64,000 bases of DNA, taken from the NCBI RefSeq assembly GCF_004151485.1, contig NZ_SBFF01000008.1, positions 62,001-126,000 of the forward strand, read 5' to 3'. The translations under genes and the position numbers were made by a program. Positions 16,961-24,866 of the stretch are shown here, piece after piece. Positions within the stretch are counted from its first letter, which is position 1. The number at the start of each line of letters is the position of its first letter. Source of the DNA: Sphingosinicella sp. CPCC 101087. GTDB taxonomy: Bacteria > Pseudomonadota > Alphaproteobacteria > Sphingomonadales > Sphingomonadaceae. A model generated the notes under the pieces. The model saw only the letters and a list, made by a program, of their open reading frames with translations. It searched no databases and was not told where the DNA came from.

Positions 16961-18928
16961 CTAGAAGGCCTGGCCCAGGGAGACATAGACGGCGATCCTG
17001 GGATCGCCGCTTTGTGGATTGAGCGGGGTCGCGACGTCTACGCGGATCGGTCCGAAGCGCGTGTGGTAGCGCACGCCGACGCCGGCGCCGAACCGCAGAT
17101 TGTCGAAGCGCGGCCATGGCGAGGTGGAGATGTTGCCGCCGTCGACGAACGGCACGATGCCGAAATTGCCGACCCGCACGCGCGCCTCGAGCGCGAACTC
17201 GGCGAGGCTGCGGCCGCCGATCGGATCGTCGAACACCGGATCGCGCGGGCCCAAGGCCTGGAAGCCGTAGCCGCGCACCGAACCTCCGCCACCGGCATAG
17301 AAACGGCGCGACGGTGCGATCCGGTCGCGGCTCGCGCCGAAGATCGTGCCCAGGCGCGTGCGCCCTGCGAGCGTCACGGTGTCGGAGACCGGCTGGTAGA
17401 AGCTTCCGTCGATCTGGCCCCGGGCGTAGAAGAAGCTGCCCGACTGGAGCGACGCCTCGGGGGAGAAACGGGCGGAGAGGCGAAAGCCCGACGTCGGATC
17501 GAGCAGGTCGTTCGATCCGTCATAGCCGAGATAGACGGGTATAGCGCCGATGAAGAAGGTGCGGCGGCGGGTCATTCCGCTTTCGACGTCGACGTCGCGC
17601 TCGTCCGTCGCCGTGAGCTCGGCGCCAACGGACCAGGTCCACGCCTTCTGCCAGATGATGTTGCTTTGCCGCTCGATCCCGCCGGCGAGCACGAATGTGT
17701 CGGCATTGAAGGCGGGCCGGTCGACGTGGGCAATGGCGATCTGCGCGTTGAGCACCTGGTCGCGGCGCTCGAAATTGTTGCGGCGAAGGATCGCCGAGAC
17801 GAGCTGCTCGCGCGTCCCGAGCACGCCGCGGAAGGTCACCGCGCCCTCGGGCGGCAGCAGGTTGCGGTGCTGCCAGCTCGCCTCGACCCGCAGGCCCTCG
17901 CCGGTGCCGTAGCCGGCCTCGCCGGCGATGGTGCGCATCGGTGCGGGATCGATGGCGACGGCAAGATCGACGAGGTCGCTGTCCGGCCGCGCCACCGGAC
18001 GGATCGTGACCGTGGAGATCAGGCCGGTGGCGACCAGCGCCTGGCGCAGGTCCTCGACCATTCCGGTCCGATAGGGGTCGCCCTCCTCGAACCGGGCGAT
18101 CGTCTCGACATGCTCGGCGCTGAACAAGGGGCGTCCCTCGACGACGACCCGGCCGAACCGGCGCGTGCCCTGCGTCCGTACCGGCATCACCAGGGTCGCG
18201 GTGCGGGTCTCGTGGTCGACCACCACCTCCGGTTCGCCGATCTCGGCGAAGGCGTAGCCGCGCCGTCCGAGCTCGACTTCCAGCGCGGCCTGCGCCGCCT
18301 CCACCCGGGCCGCATCGACCGGATCCTGCTCGACGACCGTGAACGCCTCCCGAAGCGCGGCGGCATCGCCCGCGGCCGCCTGCTCGATCCCCGGCAGGCG
18401 GACCTGCGCGAACCGATAGACCGGCCCCGGCTCGACATCGAGGACCACGTCGAAGCCGCCGCCCGGCGTCGCATCGACGCGGGTCGTGACCAGCGCGTCG
18501 TAATAGCCGTAGGCGCGCAACAGCTCCGCCAGCAGTTCGCCGTCGGCGCGCGCACGGCGATCGATCTGCGCGGCATTGGCCGGATCGCCGCGAAACGCCT
18601 CGAGCGTCGACAGGTCGCGAAATTGCTCCAGCAGCGCGGCCGCCTCGACGGCATCGAGCCCTTCGATCCGGTAGGCATAGCCCCGCGCCGCCGCCGCGTC
18701 GGCGACCGCGGTGTCCGGAATGTCGGGAATGAGGCCATCGGCCTCCCCCTCCATGTCCGGCCAGTCGACCTGGAGGTCGGGCCAGGGGTCCAGCGGGGCG
18801 GAAGGATCGAGGGGCGCATTCGCCTCGTCGAGCGGATCCGTCTGCGCCGGAGCGGCGGCGGGATGTGCGACGAGCGCCAGAGCAGCCAGGCAGGCCGCTG
18901 CATGCCGCGCCGCAACCACTTGCGACAT
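16961..18928 (-). CDS. tamA: TamA-like Omp85 outer-membrane protein
   Basis: A 655-residue Omp85 protein. The start at 18928 puts a good signal peptide first (MSQVVAARHAAACLAALALV, cleavage near APAQTD). POTRA-like domains occupy roughly residues 75-320 (FRDLSTLEAFRGDPANAAQIDRR; VVDHETRTATLVMPVRTQGTRRFG) and the C-terminal 16-strand barrel ends DPRIAVYVSLGQAF with terminal phenylalanine. The barrel holds the Omp85 motif VRGYGFQ. The frame also allows GTG/ATG starts up to 19012, but these would lengthen the protein ahead of the signal peptide. First gene of the tamA-tamB-unknown operon. Confidence 0.92.
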   Translation of the reverse strand: MSQVVAARHAAACLAALALVAHPAAAPAQTDPLDEANAPLDPSAPLDPWPDLQVDWPDMEGEADGLIPDIPDTAVADAAAARGYAYRIEGLDAVEAAALLEQFRDLSTLEAFRGDPANAAQIDRRARADGELLAELLRAYGYYDALVTTRVDATPGGGFDVVLDVEPGPVYRFAQVRLPGIEQAAAGDAAALREAFTVVEQDPVDAARVEAAQAALEVELGRRGYAFAEIGEPEVVVDHETRTATLVMPVRTQGTRRFGRVVVEGRPLFSAEHVETIARFEEGDPYRTGMVEDLRQALVATGLISTVTIRPVARPDSDLVDLAVAIDPAPMRTIAGEAGYGTGEGLRVEASWQHRNLLPPEGAVTFRGVLGTREQLVSAILRRNNFERRDQVLNAQIAIAHVDRPAFNADTFVLAGGIERQSNIIWQKAWTWSVGAELTATDERDVDVESGMTRRRTFFIGAIPVYLGYDGSNDLLDPTSGFRLSARFSPEASLQSGSFFYARGQIDGSFYQPVSDTVTLAGRTRLGTIFGASRDRIAPSRRFYAGGGGSVRGYGFQALGPRDPVFDDPIGGRSLAEFALEARVRVGNFGIVPFVDGGNISTSPWPRFDNLRFGAGVGVRYHTRFGPIRVDVATPLNPQSGDPRIAVYVSLGQAF

Positions 18929-19285
18929 AAAGCGAATCCCAGGGTCCAAACATATGCGGTCGCGGGCAGCGCGGAACATCGCCGGCCCGTAGATCGCGCC
19001 ATACCAAGCCATGCAGAAAAACCCGCTTCCCGCCGTTCCGCTCTAGCGGCTGACGAACAGCGACGCCAGCCGGGATTCCGTGTGGGGGAGCAGGCGGTTA
19101 GGTCCCTGGCCACGCGGCGCCCGCCCCGTGCTGACGAAGGTCACGACCTTTGAACGCGGGCGCGTCAAGCTTGCGCCGTCGTCATGCATGGGCCCGAAAC
19201 CCCGGATCGAGCCAGGTTCGACAAAGTTCAGGATGACGATGGGCTGATTACCGCAGTCGCGACCCTTCCGGTCGTGATTCCCGGA
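18929..19285. other. Intergenic region between M61 peptidase and tamA; degenerate repeat-like segment
   Basis: About 357 bases without a supported gene. Bases 19190-19290 contain, on the minus strand, CGTCATCCTGAACTTTGTCG and CCCGGATC twice (19201-19208 and 19280-19287 on the plus strand). The wording CGTCATCCTGAACTTG is familiar from dispersed intergenic repeats in sphingomonad genomes, so this may be a decayed copy. The tamA promoter should also lie here. Confidence 0.4.
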
Positions 19286-20968
19286 TCAAGACAGCGCTGC
19301 GCCTGCCAGGCGCGCGAGACAGGCTCGCCGGGCTTCCTCCCCGGAAAAAGGAAAAAGGCTCAGCATTTGGAAACGAACCGTCTGGCGTCCCTGTGGCAGC
19401 CACCTCAGGACGCGCTCGCCCGCGGCATCTGCCACCCGCATCACGATCGGAACGGTCGCATCGTTGGGCCGGAAGGATTCGCGCCGGATATATCGCATCC
19501 CGGGCCTCAGGCCCGCTGTCCAGGCAGGGCTCGCTTCCTCGACAGTGGCGAAATAGCGCCCGTCTGCGCGCTCTTCGGCCGTATAGCCGGGGACATAGAC
19601 CGGCTGCTCGGCCCATTCGATCGTGCCGCACGCAGCGAACAGGTCCCGGGGAAGCGCGATCGGCACTCCGCGCAGCATCGCGTCCACTTCCCGAAAAATC
19701 GGCGCGTGAGCGCGAACGAACCGCGCCGCCTGCGTTTCGCCTGCCGGGAAGGAAGCGGCACTGGCCGCCATCCGCCTGAGGGCGGCCCCGACCGCGCCGT
19801 TCCGATCGAGGGTCAGGGCGAAGAGATGGCCCCGGTCGTACGGCATCTGCATGGCGGCGGGGTCGGTCCAGAATCGCTCCGCCAGCTCGACATTGGCAAG
19901 CGTGCGCGCGGAGGAAGAGGCGTAGCGCAGCAAGGTCGCATTGAGGTGCGCCGCATAAACGGCTTCGTCCCATAGCCCGGCGCGAACGAGGGACTGGGCC
20001 GCGGCGAAGTCGCCGAACCCTTCGGTGAACCAATATTCCGGCGCATCCGGGTCGGGAATGGGACCGAGGCTGCCGCCGAACCAGCGGTGGCCATATTCGT
20101 GCGCAAGCGTGAACAGAAATCGATCGAGACCGACATTCGTTGTGGACGCAAGCGCGAAACCTGCGGCGCGGCCGGTGCCGCCATAGCTGGTCGCGCCGGT
20201 CTCGGCGCCGGTCAGCGGAATGAGCGTGATCAGATACGGCACCGCCTGCGCGCCGAAATAGGCGTTTCCGGCCGCGACGATGCGCGCGGCCGCGTCGGCG
20301 AGACCATCGTCGCTGAACGACCACTGCCCGCGCAGGGCGAGCCGAATCGGATGACCACCGATCCTGCGTTCCAAGATGCGCAGGTCCGTGCCCCCGATCA
20401 GTATGGCTTCCGACACGTCGCCGACCGTCAGTCCGTCCGCGACCATCTCCGCGTCGCTCGCCAGCCGCCAGTCGCTCGGCTTTGAGCCCCACCGAAACCG
20501 GGCGGGTTCCTCCTCCCGCCCTTCGGGCGTGACGAAGACGCCCTCGCCATGCACGTAGAAGCAGGAGGGCCGCAGCACCGGCCGCGCCTTCTCATAATCC
20601 GGACCCGGATCGGCGGTGCCCGCGGCCCGAAGTCGATAGCGCACGACCAATGGCGCGCCGGGCGCGTGGGTCACCACGCGTGATGCCGGATCCTCGCCTT
20701 CGGCCGTCGTGCCGCCATCGACCGTGAGCGCCTCGATGCTTTCGATCAACGCGTCGCTGCCGGCCCATCTGTTCGGGAGCGCGAGGGTCGTGCGGCCGTC
20801 CGGGTCGCCCGTCAGCCGGACGACGATCTCCAGCCTCTCCAATTCACCGGCGCCGACGACCGGCGTCACCAGAAAGTCGACCGGCTCGGCGCCGTCGCCG
20901 GCCCGCAGGACATCGGCATGGCTCGAGGCTGCGAGCGCGAGGACCATGAGGGCCAATCGTCCGAACAT
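19286..20968 (-). CDS. M61-type metallopeptidase, exported
   Basis: A 560-residue zinc peptidase. The N-terminus (MFGRLALMVLALAASSHA) is a signal peptide. The catalytic motif HEYGH is at residues 290-294, followed by WFTEGFGD with the third zinc ligand near Glu316: the HExxH plus E gluzincin arrangement of family M61 (glycyl aminopeptidase-like). The C-terminal part (VEEASPAWTAGLRPGMRYIR) resembles a degraded PDZ domain, which M61 proteins normally carry. It probably trims peptides in the periplasm. A palindromic operator overlaps its promoter region (see 20990-21007). Confidence 0.82.
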   Translation of the reverse strand: MFGRLALMVLALAASSHADVLRAGDGAEPVDFLVTPVVGAGELERLEIVVRLTGDPDGRTTLALPNRWAGSDALIESIEALTVDGGTTAEGEDPASRVVTHAPGAPLVVRYRLRAAGTADPGPDYEKARPVLRPSCFYVHGEGVFVTPEGREEEPARFRWGSKPSDWRLASDAEMVADGLTVGDVSEAILIGGTDLRILERRIGGHPIRLALRGQWSFSDDGLADAAARIVAAGNAYFGAQAVPYLITLIPLTGAETGATSYGGTGRAAGFALASTTNVGLDRFLFTLAHEYGHRWFGGSLGPIPDPDAPEYWFTEGFGDFAAAQSLVRAGLWDEAVYAAHLNATLLRYASSSARTLANVELAERFWTDPAAMQMPYDRGHLFALTLDRNGAVGAALRRMAASAASFPAGETQAARFVRAHAPIFREVDAMLRGVPIALPRDLFAACGTIEWAEQPVYVPGYTAEERADGRYFATVEEASPAWTAGLRPGMRYIRRESFRPNDATVPIVMRVADAAGERVLRWLPQGRQTVRFQMLSLFPFSGEEARRACLARLAGAALS

Positions 20969-20989
20969 CGGGAGCCTCGCCTTGTCCTC

Positions 20990-21007
20990 CTGCTACACTT
21001 GTAACAG
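20990..21007. promoter_or_regulatory. TACAnnTGTA palindrome upstream of the M61 peptidase
   Basis: CTG-C-TACA-CT-TGTA-A-CAG is an 18-base near-perfect dyad 22 bases ahead of the peptidase ATG. The core TACAnnTGTA is the established cop-box/BlaI-MecI-CopY operator type. No BlaI-family gene is visible in this window, so the regulator would act in trans. Confidence 0.5.
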
Positions 21008-21081
21008 GGATAGCCGGCCGCTTGCACCCATGCAATCGCCTTGATGGCGGTTCCCCGGCTTCCCCGAAGCCGCATGCGGGA

Positions 21082-21342
21082 TCAATGCAGCGCGGCTTCG
21101 CCTGGCCCCGACGAGAGCAGTTCGACCATCCGCCCGATCTGGCGCCAGCGGCAGAAATGGATGACATTGCCGCGGTCCCGGCTGAGCGCGGCGCGCGCCT
21201 CTGCCTCGCTGGCGGCCTGATCGCCGAAAAGCGCGATCAGCTCCGCCGCATCGTTCGCCGCCGAGCGGTCGGGAAGGTGGACATGGGTACGCAACTTGGG
21301 TTCCGCTCGTCTGTGCTCGAGCAGGCGGTAGCGCGACGGCAT
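21082..21342 (-). CDS. Small conserved-looking cytoplasmic protein of unknown function
   Basis: An 86-residue reading with a non-random, arginine-rich composition and a distinctive C-terminal block GNVIHFCRWRQIGRMVELLS. I recall closely similar short proteins (VIHFCRWRQIERMI) as recurrent, uncharacterised products in sphingomonads, which supports it being real. An upstream ATG at 21384 would add 14 residues (VYQPLSIRIRLFA); the ATG at 21342 gives the more typical start. It lies 113 bases upstream of the peptidase gene on the same strand. Confidence 0.7.
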   Translation of the reverse strand: MPSRYRLLEHRRAEPKLRTHVHLPDRSAANDAAELIALFGDQAASEAEARAALSRDRGNVIHFCRWRQIGRMVELLSSGPGEAALH

Positions 21343-21762
21343 TGCGAAAAGGCGGATGCGAATGCTCAACGGCTGGTAAACCATGCCGAAGGCAGAGCTC
21401 TGCCGCCGCTGTCGACAGGCTCGGATGGGTCGCGCGCAAAGGCCGATGTCTCACGCGTCGGAAATGCTCGCTTCTGCGAAATCGATTGCCCGCATTGGGG
21501 CCTTCGCCCCGTTCCCATTGGCGAATGAGTGCAACTGGCGCAGCACCGGTCTCATGGTCGCTCGAAGCGGGGACTCAGGAGCACTGCCGGCCTCACGAGC
21601 GATCGTCGGAGCGCTCGTTCTGACGCAGGCGTTTCCTGTCTCGCCTGCCGCAGGAAGGACGATCGCTCATGCCGCGAAGGGCAGCATTGCGACCCACGAC
21701 GCCTTCACGCTGACGCAAAACCGACATAGCGCGCCGCCATTGCTGCCGCAAAGGAGTCCCGA
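21343..21762. other. Intergenic region ahead of alkaline phosphatase with nested inverted repeats
   Basis: About 420 bases with no supported gene. Bases 21597-21607 (GAGCGATCGTC) are exactly complementary to 21658-21668. Within that loop GCAGGCG (21625-21631) pairs with CGCCTGC (21642-21648), and a competing pair TTCCTG (21633-21638) with CAGGAA (21651-21656) overlaps it. The block ends 94 bases before the phosphatase start and could be a structured leader or a protein-binding site. I could not find a convincing Pho box. Confidence 0.4.
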
Positions 21763-23256
21763 ATGATCCTGCCGCGCTTCATTGCCTGCACCGCTTTGTC
21801 CGCACTACTGTCCTGTACCGCCTTCGCCCAGGGTCACCCGATGACCACCGAGGCCTATCGCGCGCAGGCCGACGCGGAGCTCGACCGCCTCAGAGCCGAG
21901 CCGCCCGTAGTCGGCCGGGCGCGCAACATCATCCTGTTCATCGGCGACGGCATGGGCGTGAGCACGTTGACGGCCGCGCGCATCCATCAGGGCCAGCGCC
22001 AGGGCGTCGATGGTGAATCCTATGTCCCCGCCATGGACCGGCTGTCGCACACCGCGTTGGTCAAAACCTATTCACACGATGCGCAGGTCTCCGATTCCGC
22101 GCCGACCGCCACCGCGATCATGACGGGGGTGAAGACGCGCAACGGCGTGATCGGCGTCGGGCCGGAGGTGGCGGAGAATGACTGCGCCGCCAGCCGCCGC
22201 CACACGCTGCCGAGCCTGTTCGGTCTGGCGCAGTCGATGGGCCTGGCCACCGGCATCATCTCGACCGCGCGCATCACCCATGCGACCCCGGCAGCGGCTT
22301 ATGCCCATACGCCGCAGCGCGACTGGGAAGCCGATGGCGACGTTCCGGAAGCGGCGAGGCAGCAGGGCTGCACCGACATCGCACGGCAGATGATCGAGGG
22401 CGAGGTCGGGTCGCGGCTCGACCTGGTCCTGGGCGGCGGCCGGGCAAACTTCCTGCCGACGTCGGCCGCCGACCCGGAATATCGCGAAAGCACGGGCAAG
22501 CGCACCGATGGGCGCGACCTCATGGCCGACTGGCGCCGGCGCAATCCCGCCGGCGCCTTTGTCTGGAACCAGGCAGGGTTCGCGGCCGTCGACCTGGCCC
22601 GCACGCCGCGCCTGCTGGGGCTCTTCGAGCCCGACCATATGCGCTTCGAATCCGACCGGCCGGGCGATGCCGCCGGCGAGCCGTCGCTCGCCGAGATGAC
22701 CCGGACCGCCATCACCATGCTCGGCAGCCGCGAGACCGGCTATGTGCTGCTGGTCGAAGGCGGGCGTATCGATCATGCCCATCATGCCGGCAATGCGAGG
22801 CGCGCGCTCGAGGACACGGTCGCACTCGACGCGGCGGTGCGTACGGCGCTCGAGATGACCCGCCGTGAAGACACGCTCATCCTGGTCACCGCCGATCACA
22901 GCCATGTCTTCACGATCAGCGGCTATCCCGAGCGCGGGAACCCGATCCTCGGCCTTGCCGGGGCGGGCGGCGCGCCATTCCAGGCTGGCGACGGCAAGAG
23001 CTATACGACGCTCGGCTATGCCAACGGTCCGGGCGCCGTGGTCGATGCCCCGCGTACCGACCCTGCCGAGGCGGACACCGGCGCGCTCGATTATCGCCAG
23101 CAGGCGCTGGTCCCGCTCGGCGCGGAAACCCATGCCGGGGAAGATGTGGTCGCGCGGGCTTCGGGGCCGATGGCGCATCTGGTCAAGGGCACGATCGAGC
23201 AGCACACGCTCTTCTATTTGATGCGCGAGGCGCTGACCGGCGGATCCGGGAATTAG
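21763..23256 (+). CDS. phoA: Alkaline phosphatase (PhoA family), exported
   Basis: A 497-residue secreted alkaline phosphatase. The signal peptide MILPRFIACTALSALLSCTAFAQ is clear. The metal site begins IILFIGDGMG (Asp62), the nucleophile is in VSDSAPTATAIMTGVKT (Ser112 of the D-S-A triad), and later ligands appear in VEGGRIDHAHHAGN and ILVTADHSHVF. It hydrolyses phosphate monoesters in the periplasm. The ATG has the Shine-Dalgarno AAAGGAG. It resembles the longer alphaproteobacterial PhoA rather than PhoX or PhoD. No phosphate-transport genes are adjacent. Confidence 0.93.
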   Translation: MILPRFIACTALSALLSCTAFAQGHPMTTEAYRAQADAELDRLRAEPPVVGRARNIILFIGDGMGVSTLTAARIHQGQRQGVDGESYVPAMDRLSHTALVKTYSHDAQVSDSAPTATAIMTGVKTRNGVIGVGPEVAENDCAASRRHTLPSLFGLAQSMGLATGIISTARITHATPAAAYAHTPQRDWEADGDVPEAARQQGCTDIARQMIEGEVGSRLDLVLGGGRANFLPTSAADPEYRESTGKRTDGRDLMADWRRRNPAGAFVWNQAGFAAVDLARTPRLLGLFEPDHMRFESDRPGDAAGEPSLAEMTRTAITMLGSRETGYVLLVEGGRIDHAHHAGNARRALEDTVALDAAVRTALEMTRREDTLILVTADHSHVFTISGYPERGNPILGLAGAGGAPFQAGDGKSYTTLGYANGPGAVVDAPRTDPAEADTGALDYRQQALVPLGAETHAGEDVVARASGPMAHLVKGTIEQHTLFYLMREALTGGSGN

Positions 23257-23346
23257 CCTTTCGGGCGGACGCCCTCCACGAACGTCCTTCTCGGCGTGCC
23301 GGCAAACCCTCTGGAACCCTCGGCCCACTGCTGCCAATGGGGGACC

Positions 23347-23520
23347 ATGGCAGCACCGAACCCTAGGCTCCCGCGCGCCGGCGGCGCGCTCCTCGCCGGC
23401 GCGATACTGATCGGCGTTCTGGTCGGGGCGGTCGTCGGCGAGCCCAGTATCGGCTTCCTCGCCGGCCTCGGCGTCGGGCTTGCCTTGATGGTTCTGGTCT
23501 GGCTGATCGACCGGCGCTGA
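23347..23520 (+). CDS. Small two-helix membrane protein
   Basis: A 57-residue protein with two hydrophobic segments (GGALLAGAILIGVLVGAVVG, then IGFLAGLGVGLALMVLVWLI) ending in the positive tail DRR. ATG 23347 is the best start; an upstream GTG at 23296 would add 17 residues without features. No family is recognised. It lies 90 bases after the phosphatase and converges on the S24 repressor gene, 4 bases away. Confidence 0.55.
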   Translation: MAAPNPRLPRAGGALLAGAILIGVLVGAVVGEPSIGFLAGLGVGLALMVLVWLIDRR

Positions 23521-23524
23521 GGGC

Positions 23525-24169
23525 TCAGATTCGCCGCCCCGCCCAGACCACCCGCCCGACCACATCGATCGCCGAAAGGTCGCAGTCGGGCCAGCCGGGA
23601 TAAGCGGGATTGTCGCTGCTGATCGACACCGTCCGGTTCGATGGATTGATTGCCAGCCGCTTGACGATCAGCACCTCGTCGATCCTGAGTACGTAGACGC
23701 CGTCGCGGAGCCGATCGGCCGAGTCGCCGCGGTCGACCAATATCTCGTCGCCGTCGTTGAGCGTCGGAATCATCGAATCCCCCTGGACGGCGACGATCGA
23801 CAGCAGATCGGGCGTGCCGCTCGCGATCCGGCGCAGCCAGGTCGGGTCGAAGGCGATGTGGGGGCGCGCCCGCTCGCCGTCGGCAAACGCGCCTGCGCCG
23901 GCCGACACTCCCACCTCCAGACGCGCAATAGGAACCATCCCGGGGCCGCCGGCCTCTCCGCCCCGCCCGCCGAGCCGCTTCTCGTCCACTCCGAAATAGC
24001 GGGCGAGACGCCGCCGATCTTCCTCGGCGAGCCGCCGCGGGCTCCCGCGCTTGATATATTGCTGAACATAAGCCGGATTCCGGCCGAGCAGCCGCGAGAG
24101 GCCGGCATAATCCTCGCCCCGTTCGTCGATCAGCCGCTGGAGCGCGGCCCGCGCCTCCTCGTCGGTCAT
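23525..24169 (-). CDS. S24/LexA-like repressor (HTH plus peptidase S24)
   Basis: A 214-residue repressor. The N-terminal half has a divergent helix-turn-helix (YAGLSRLLGRNPAYVQQYIKRGSPRRLAEEDRRRLARYFGV), and the C-terminal half a S24 peptidase with nucleophile Ser132 in VQGDSMIPTLNDGDEILVD and the general-base lysine at about Lys170 (VLIVKRLA). An Ala-Gly pair near residue 90 (VSAGAGAF) could be the autocleavage site. It is probably an SOS- or stress-responsive, self-cleaving repressor acting on its own divergent promoter, where four TTCCTA half-sites are found. Confidence 0.88.
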   Translation of the reverse strand: MTDEEARAALQRLIDERGEDYAGLSRLLGRNPAYVQQYIKRGSPRRLAEEDRRRLARYFGVDEKRLGGRGGEAGGPGMVPIARLEVGVSAGAGAFADGERARPHIAFDPTWLRRIASGTPDLLSIVAVQGDSMIPTLNDGDEILVDRGDSADRLRDGVYVLRIDEVLIVKRLAINPSNRTVSISSDNPAYPGWPDCDLSAIDVVGRVVWAGRRI

Positions 24170-24174
24170 GATTC

Positions 24175-24210
24175 TTCCTACTCCTAGGAATTTTCCTAGA
24201 CAAGTAGGAA
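24175..24210. promoter_or_regulatory. Four alternating TTCCTA/TAGGAA half-sites, predicted S24 repressor operator
   Basis: TTCCTA (24175-24180), TAGGAA (24185-24190), TTCCTA (24193-24198) and TAGGAA (24205-24210) form two inverted repeats with 4- and 6-base gaps. The first site begins 5 bases ahead of the repressor ATG, and the last ends 49 bases before the divergent small gene. The placement suits autoregulation plus control of the divergent pair. Confidence 0.65.
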
Positions 24211-24259
24211 AACTCCTTCGAGATTGGAACATATAGGGAACAGTGATTCGGAGGAAGCC

Positions 24260-24445
24260 ATGTACCTGCTGCGGCGCATCGAGGAATATCTGAGGCGCAG
24301 CCAGACCAGGCCGGCGCGCTTCGGCAGGGACGTGCTCGGCGACCCCTGCTTCGTCTTCGACCTGCGCAACGGCCGGGAGCCTCGGCCCGCGACCGCGGCG
24401 CGGGTGGCGGCCTGGCTCGATCGGCACGGGACGGCGGCGGAATGA
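24260..24445 (+). CDS. Small basic protein divergent from the S24 repressor
   Basis: A 61-residue protein with a good GAGGAAG Shine-Dalgarno 3 bases ahead of ATG 24260. The sequence MYLLRRIEEYLRRSQTRPARFGRDVLGDP followed by DLRNGREPRPATAARVAAWLD has the layout of a short helix-turn-helix or Cro-like domain (ARFGRDVLGDPCFVFDLRNG resembles helix 2-3), so it may be a small DNA-binding partner of the repressor. Function is otherwise unknown. Its stop overlaps the next start (ATGA). Confidence 0.68.
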   Translation: MYLLRRIEEYLRRSQTRPARFGRDVLGDPCFVFDLRNGREPRPATAARVAAWLDRHGTAAE

Positions 24446-24768
24446 GCCGGGGGGGATCGGGAAACCGGCTCGAGCGCGCGTTGCGCGCGGTCTTCGCGTC
24501 TCATGACGTCGAGCTCGTCTGCGAGTCGAGGACGAGCCGGCCATGGACCAGCATCACCTTTGCGGGAGAACGCCATGCCCTCGCCCTGACGGTGACCGGC
24601 GCGGAGGCCGGGACGGCCGCGGACGCCTTCCTGGCCGGCCTGGGCGACATCGACATGAAACTGCCGGGTCACCTCCTCGTCGACATCAGCGCCGTCTCGG
24701 ACGAGCGCGACGCGGACGGCTCCCGGGTTCGATTGGGCCTTGAAGCCCTTACCGTCGAGACGGGTTGA
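24442..24768 (+). CDS. Hypothetical protein, second gene of the divergent pair
   Basis: A 108-residue acidic protein of unknown function. It reads SGNRLERALRAVFASHDVELVCESRTSRPWTSITFAGERHALALTVTG, a pattern of alternating helix and strand with no recognisable catalytic residues. It overlaps the upstream small gene by 4 bases, so both are co-translated and share the operator at 24175-24210. It may therefore belong to the regulon of the S24 repressor. Confidence 0.68.
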   Translation: MSRGGSGNRLERALRAVFASHDVELVCESRTSRPWTSITFAGERHALALTVTGAEAGTAADAFLAGLGDIDMKLPGHLLVDISAVSDERDADGSRVRLGLEALTVETG

Positions 24769-24866
24769 GCGCCGGATGACGGGACGAGAATGCGCGCCCT
24801 CGCGCGGCAAGTGTCAATTTCGTCAACTTCGCCCAGCGCCGAACGGTTGGCGTGCAGGTCGCGAGG

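Noticed and set aside
21343-21762. A Pho box for the alkaline phosphatase
   Set aside because: No pair of CTGTCAT-like repeats with 11-base periodicity was found; CTGACGCAAAACCGACAT is only vaguely similar.
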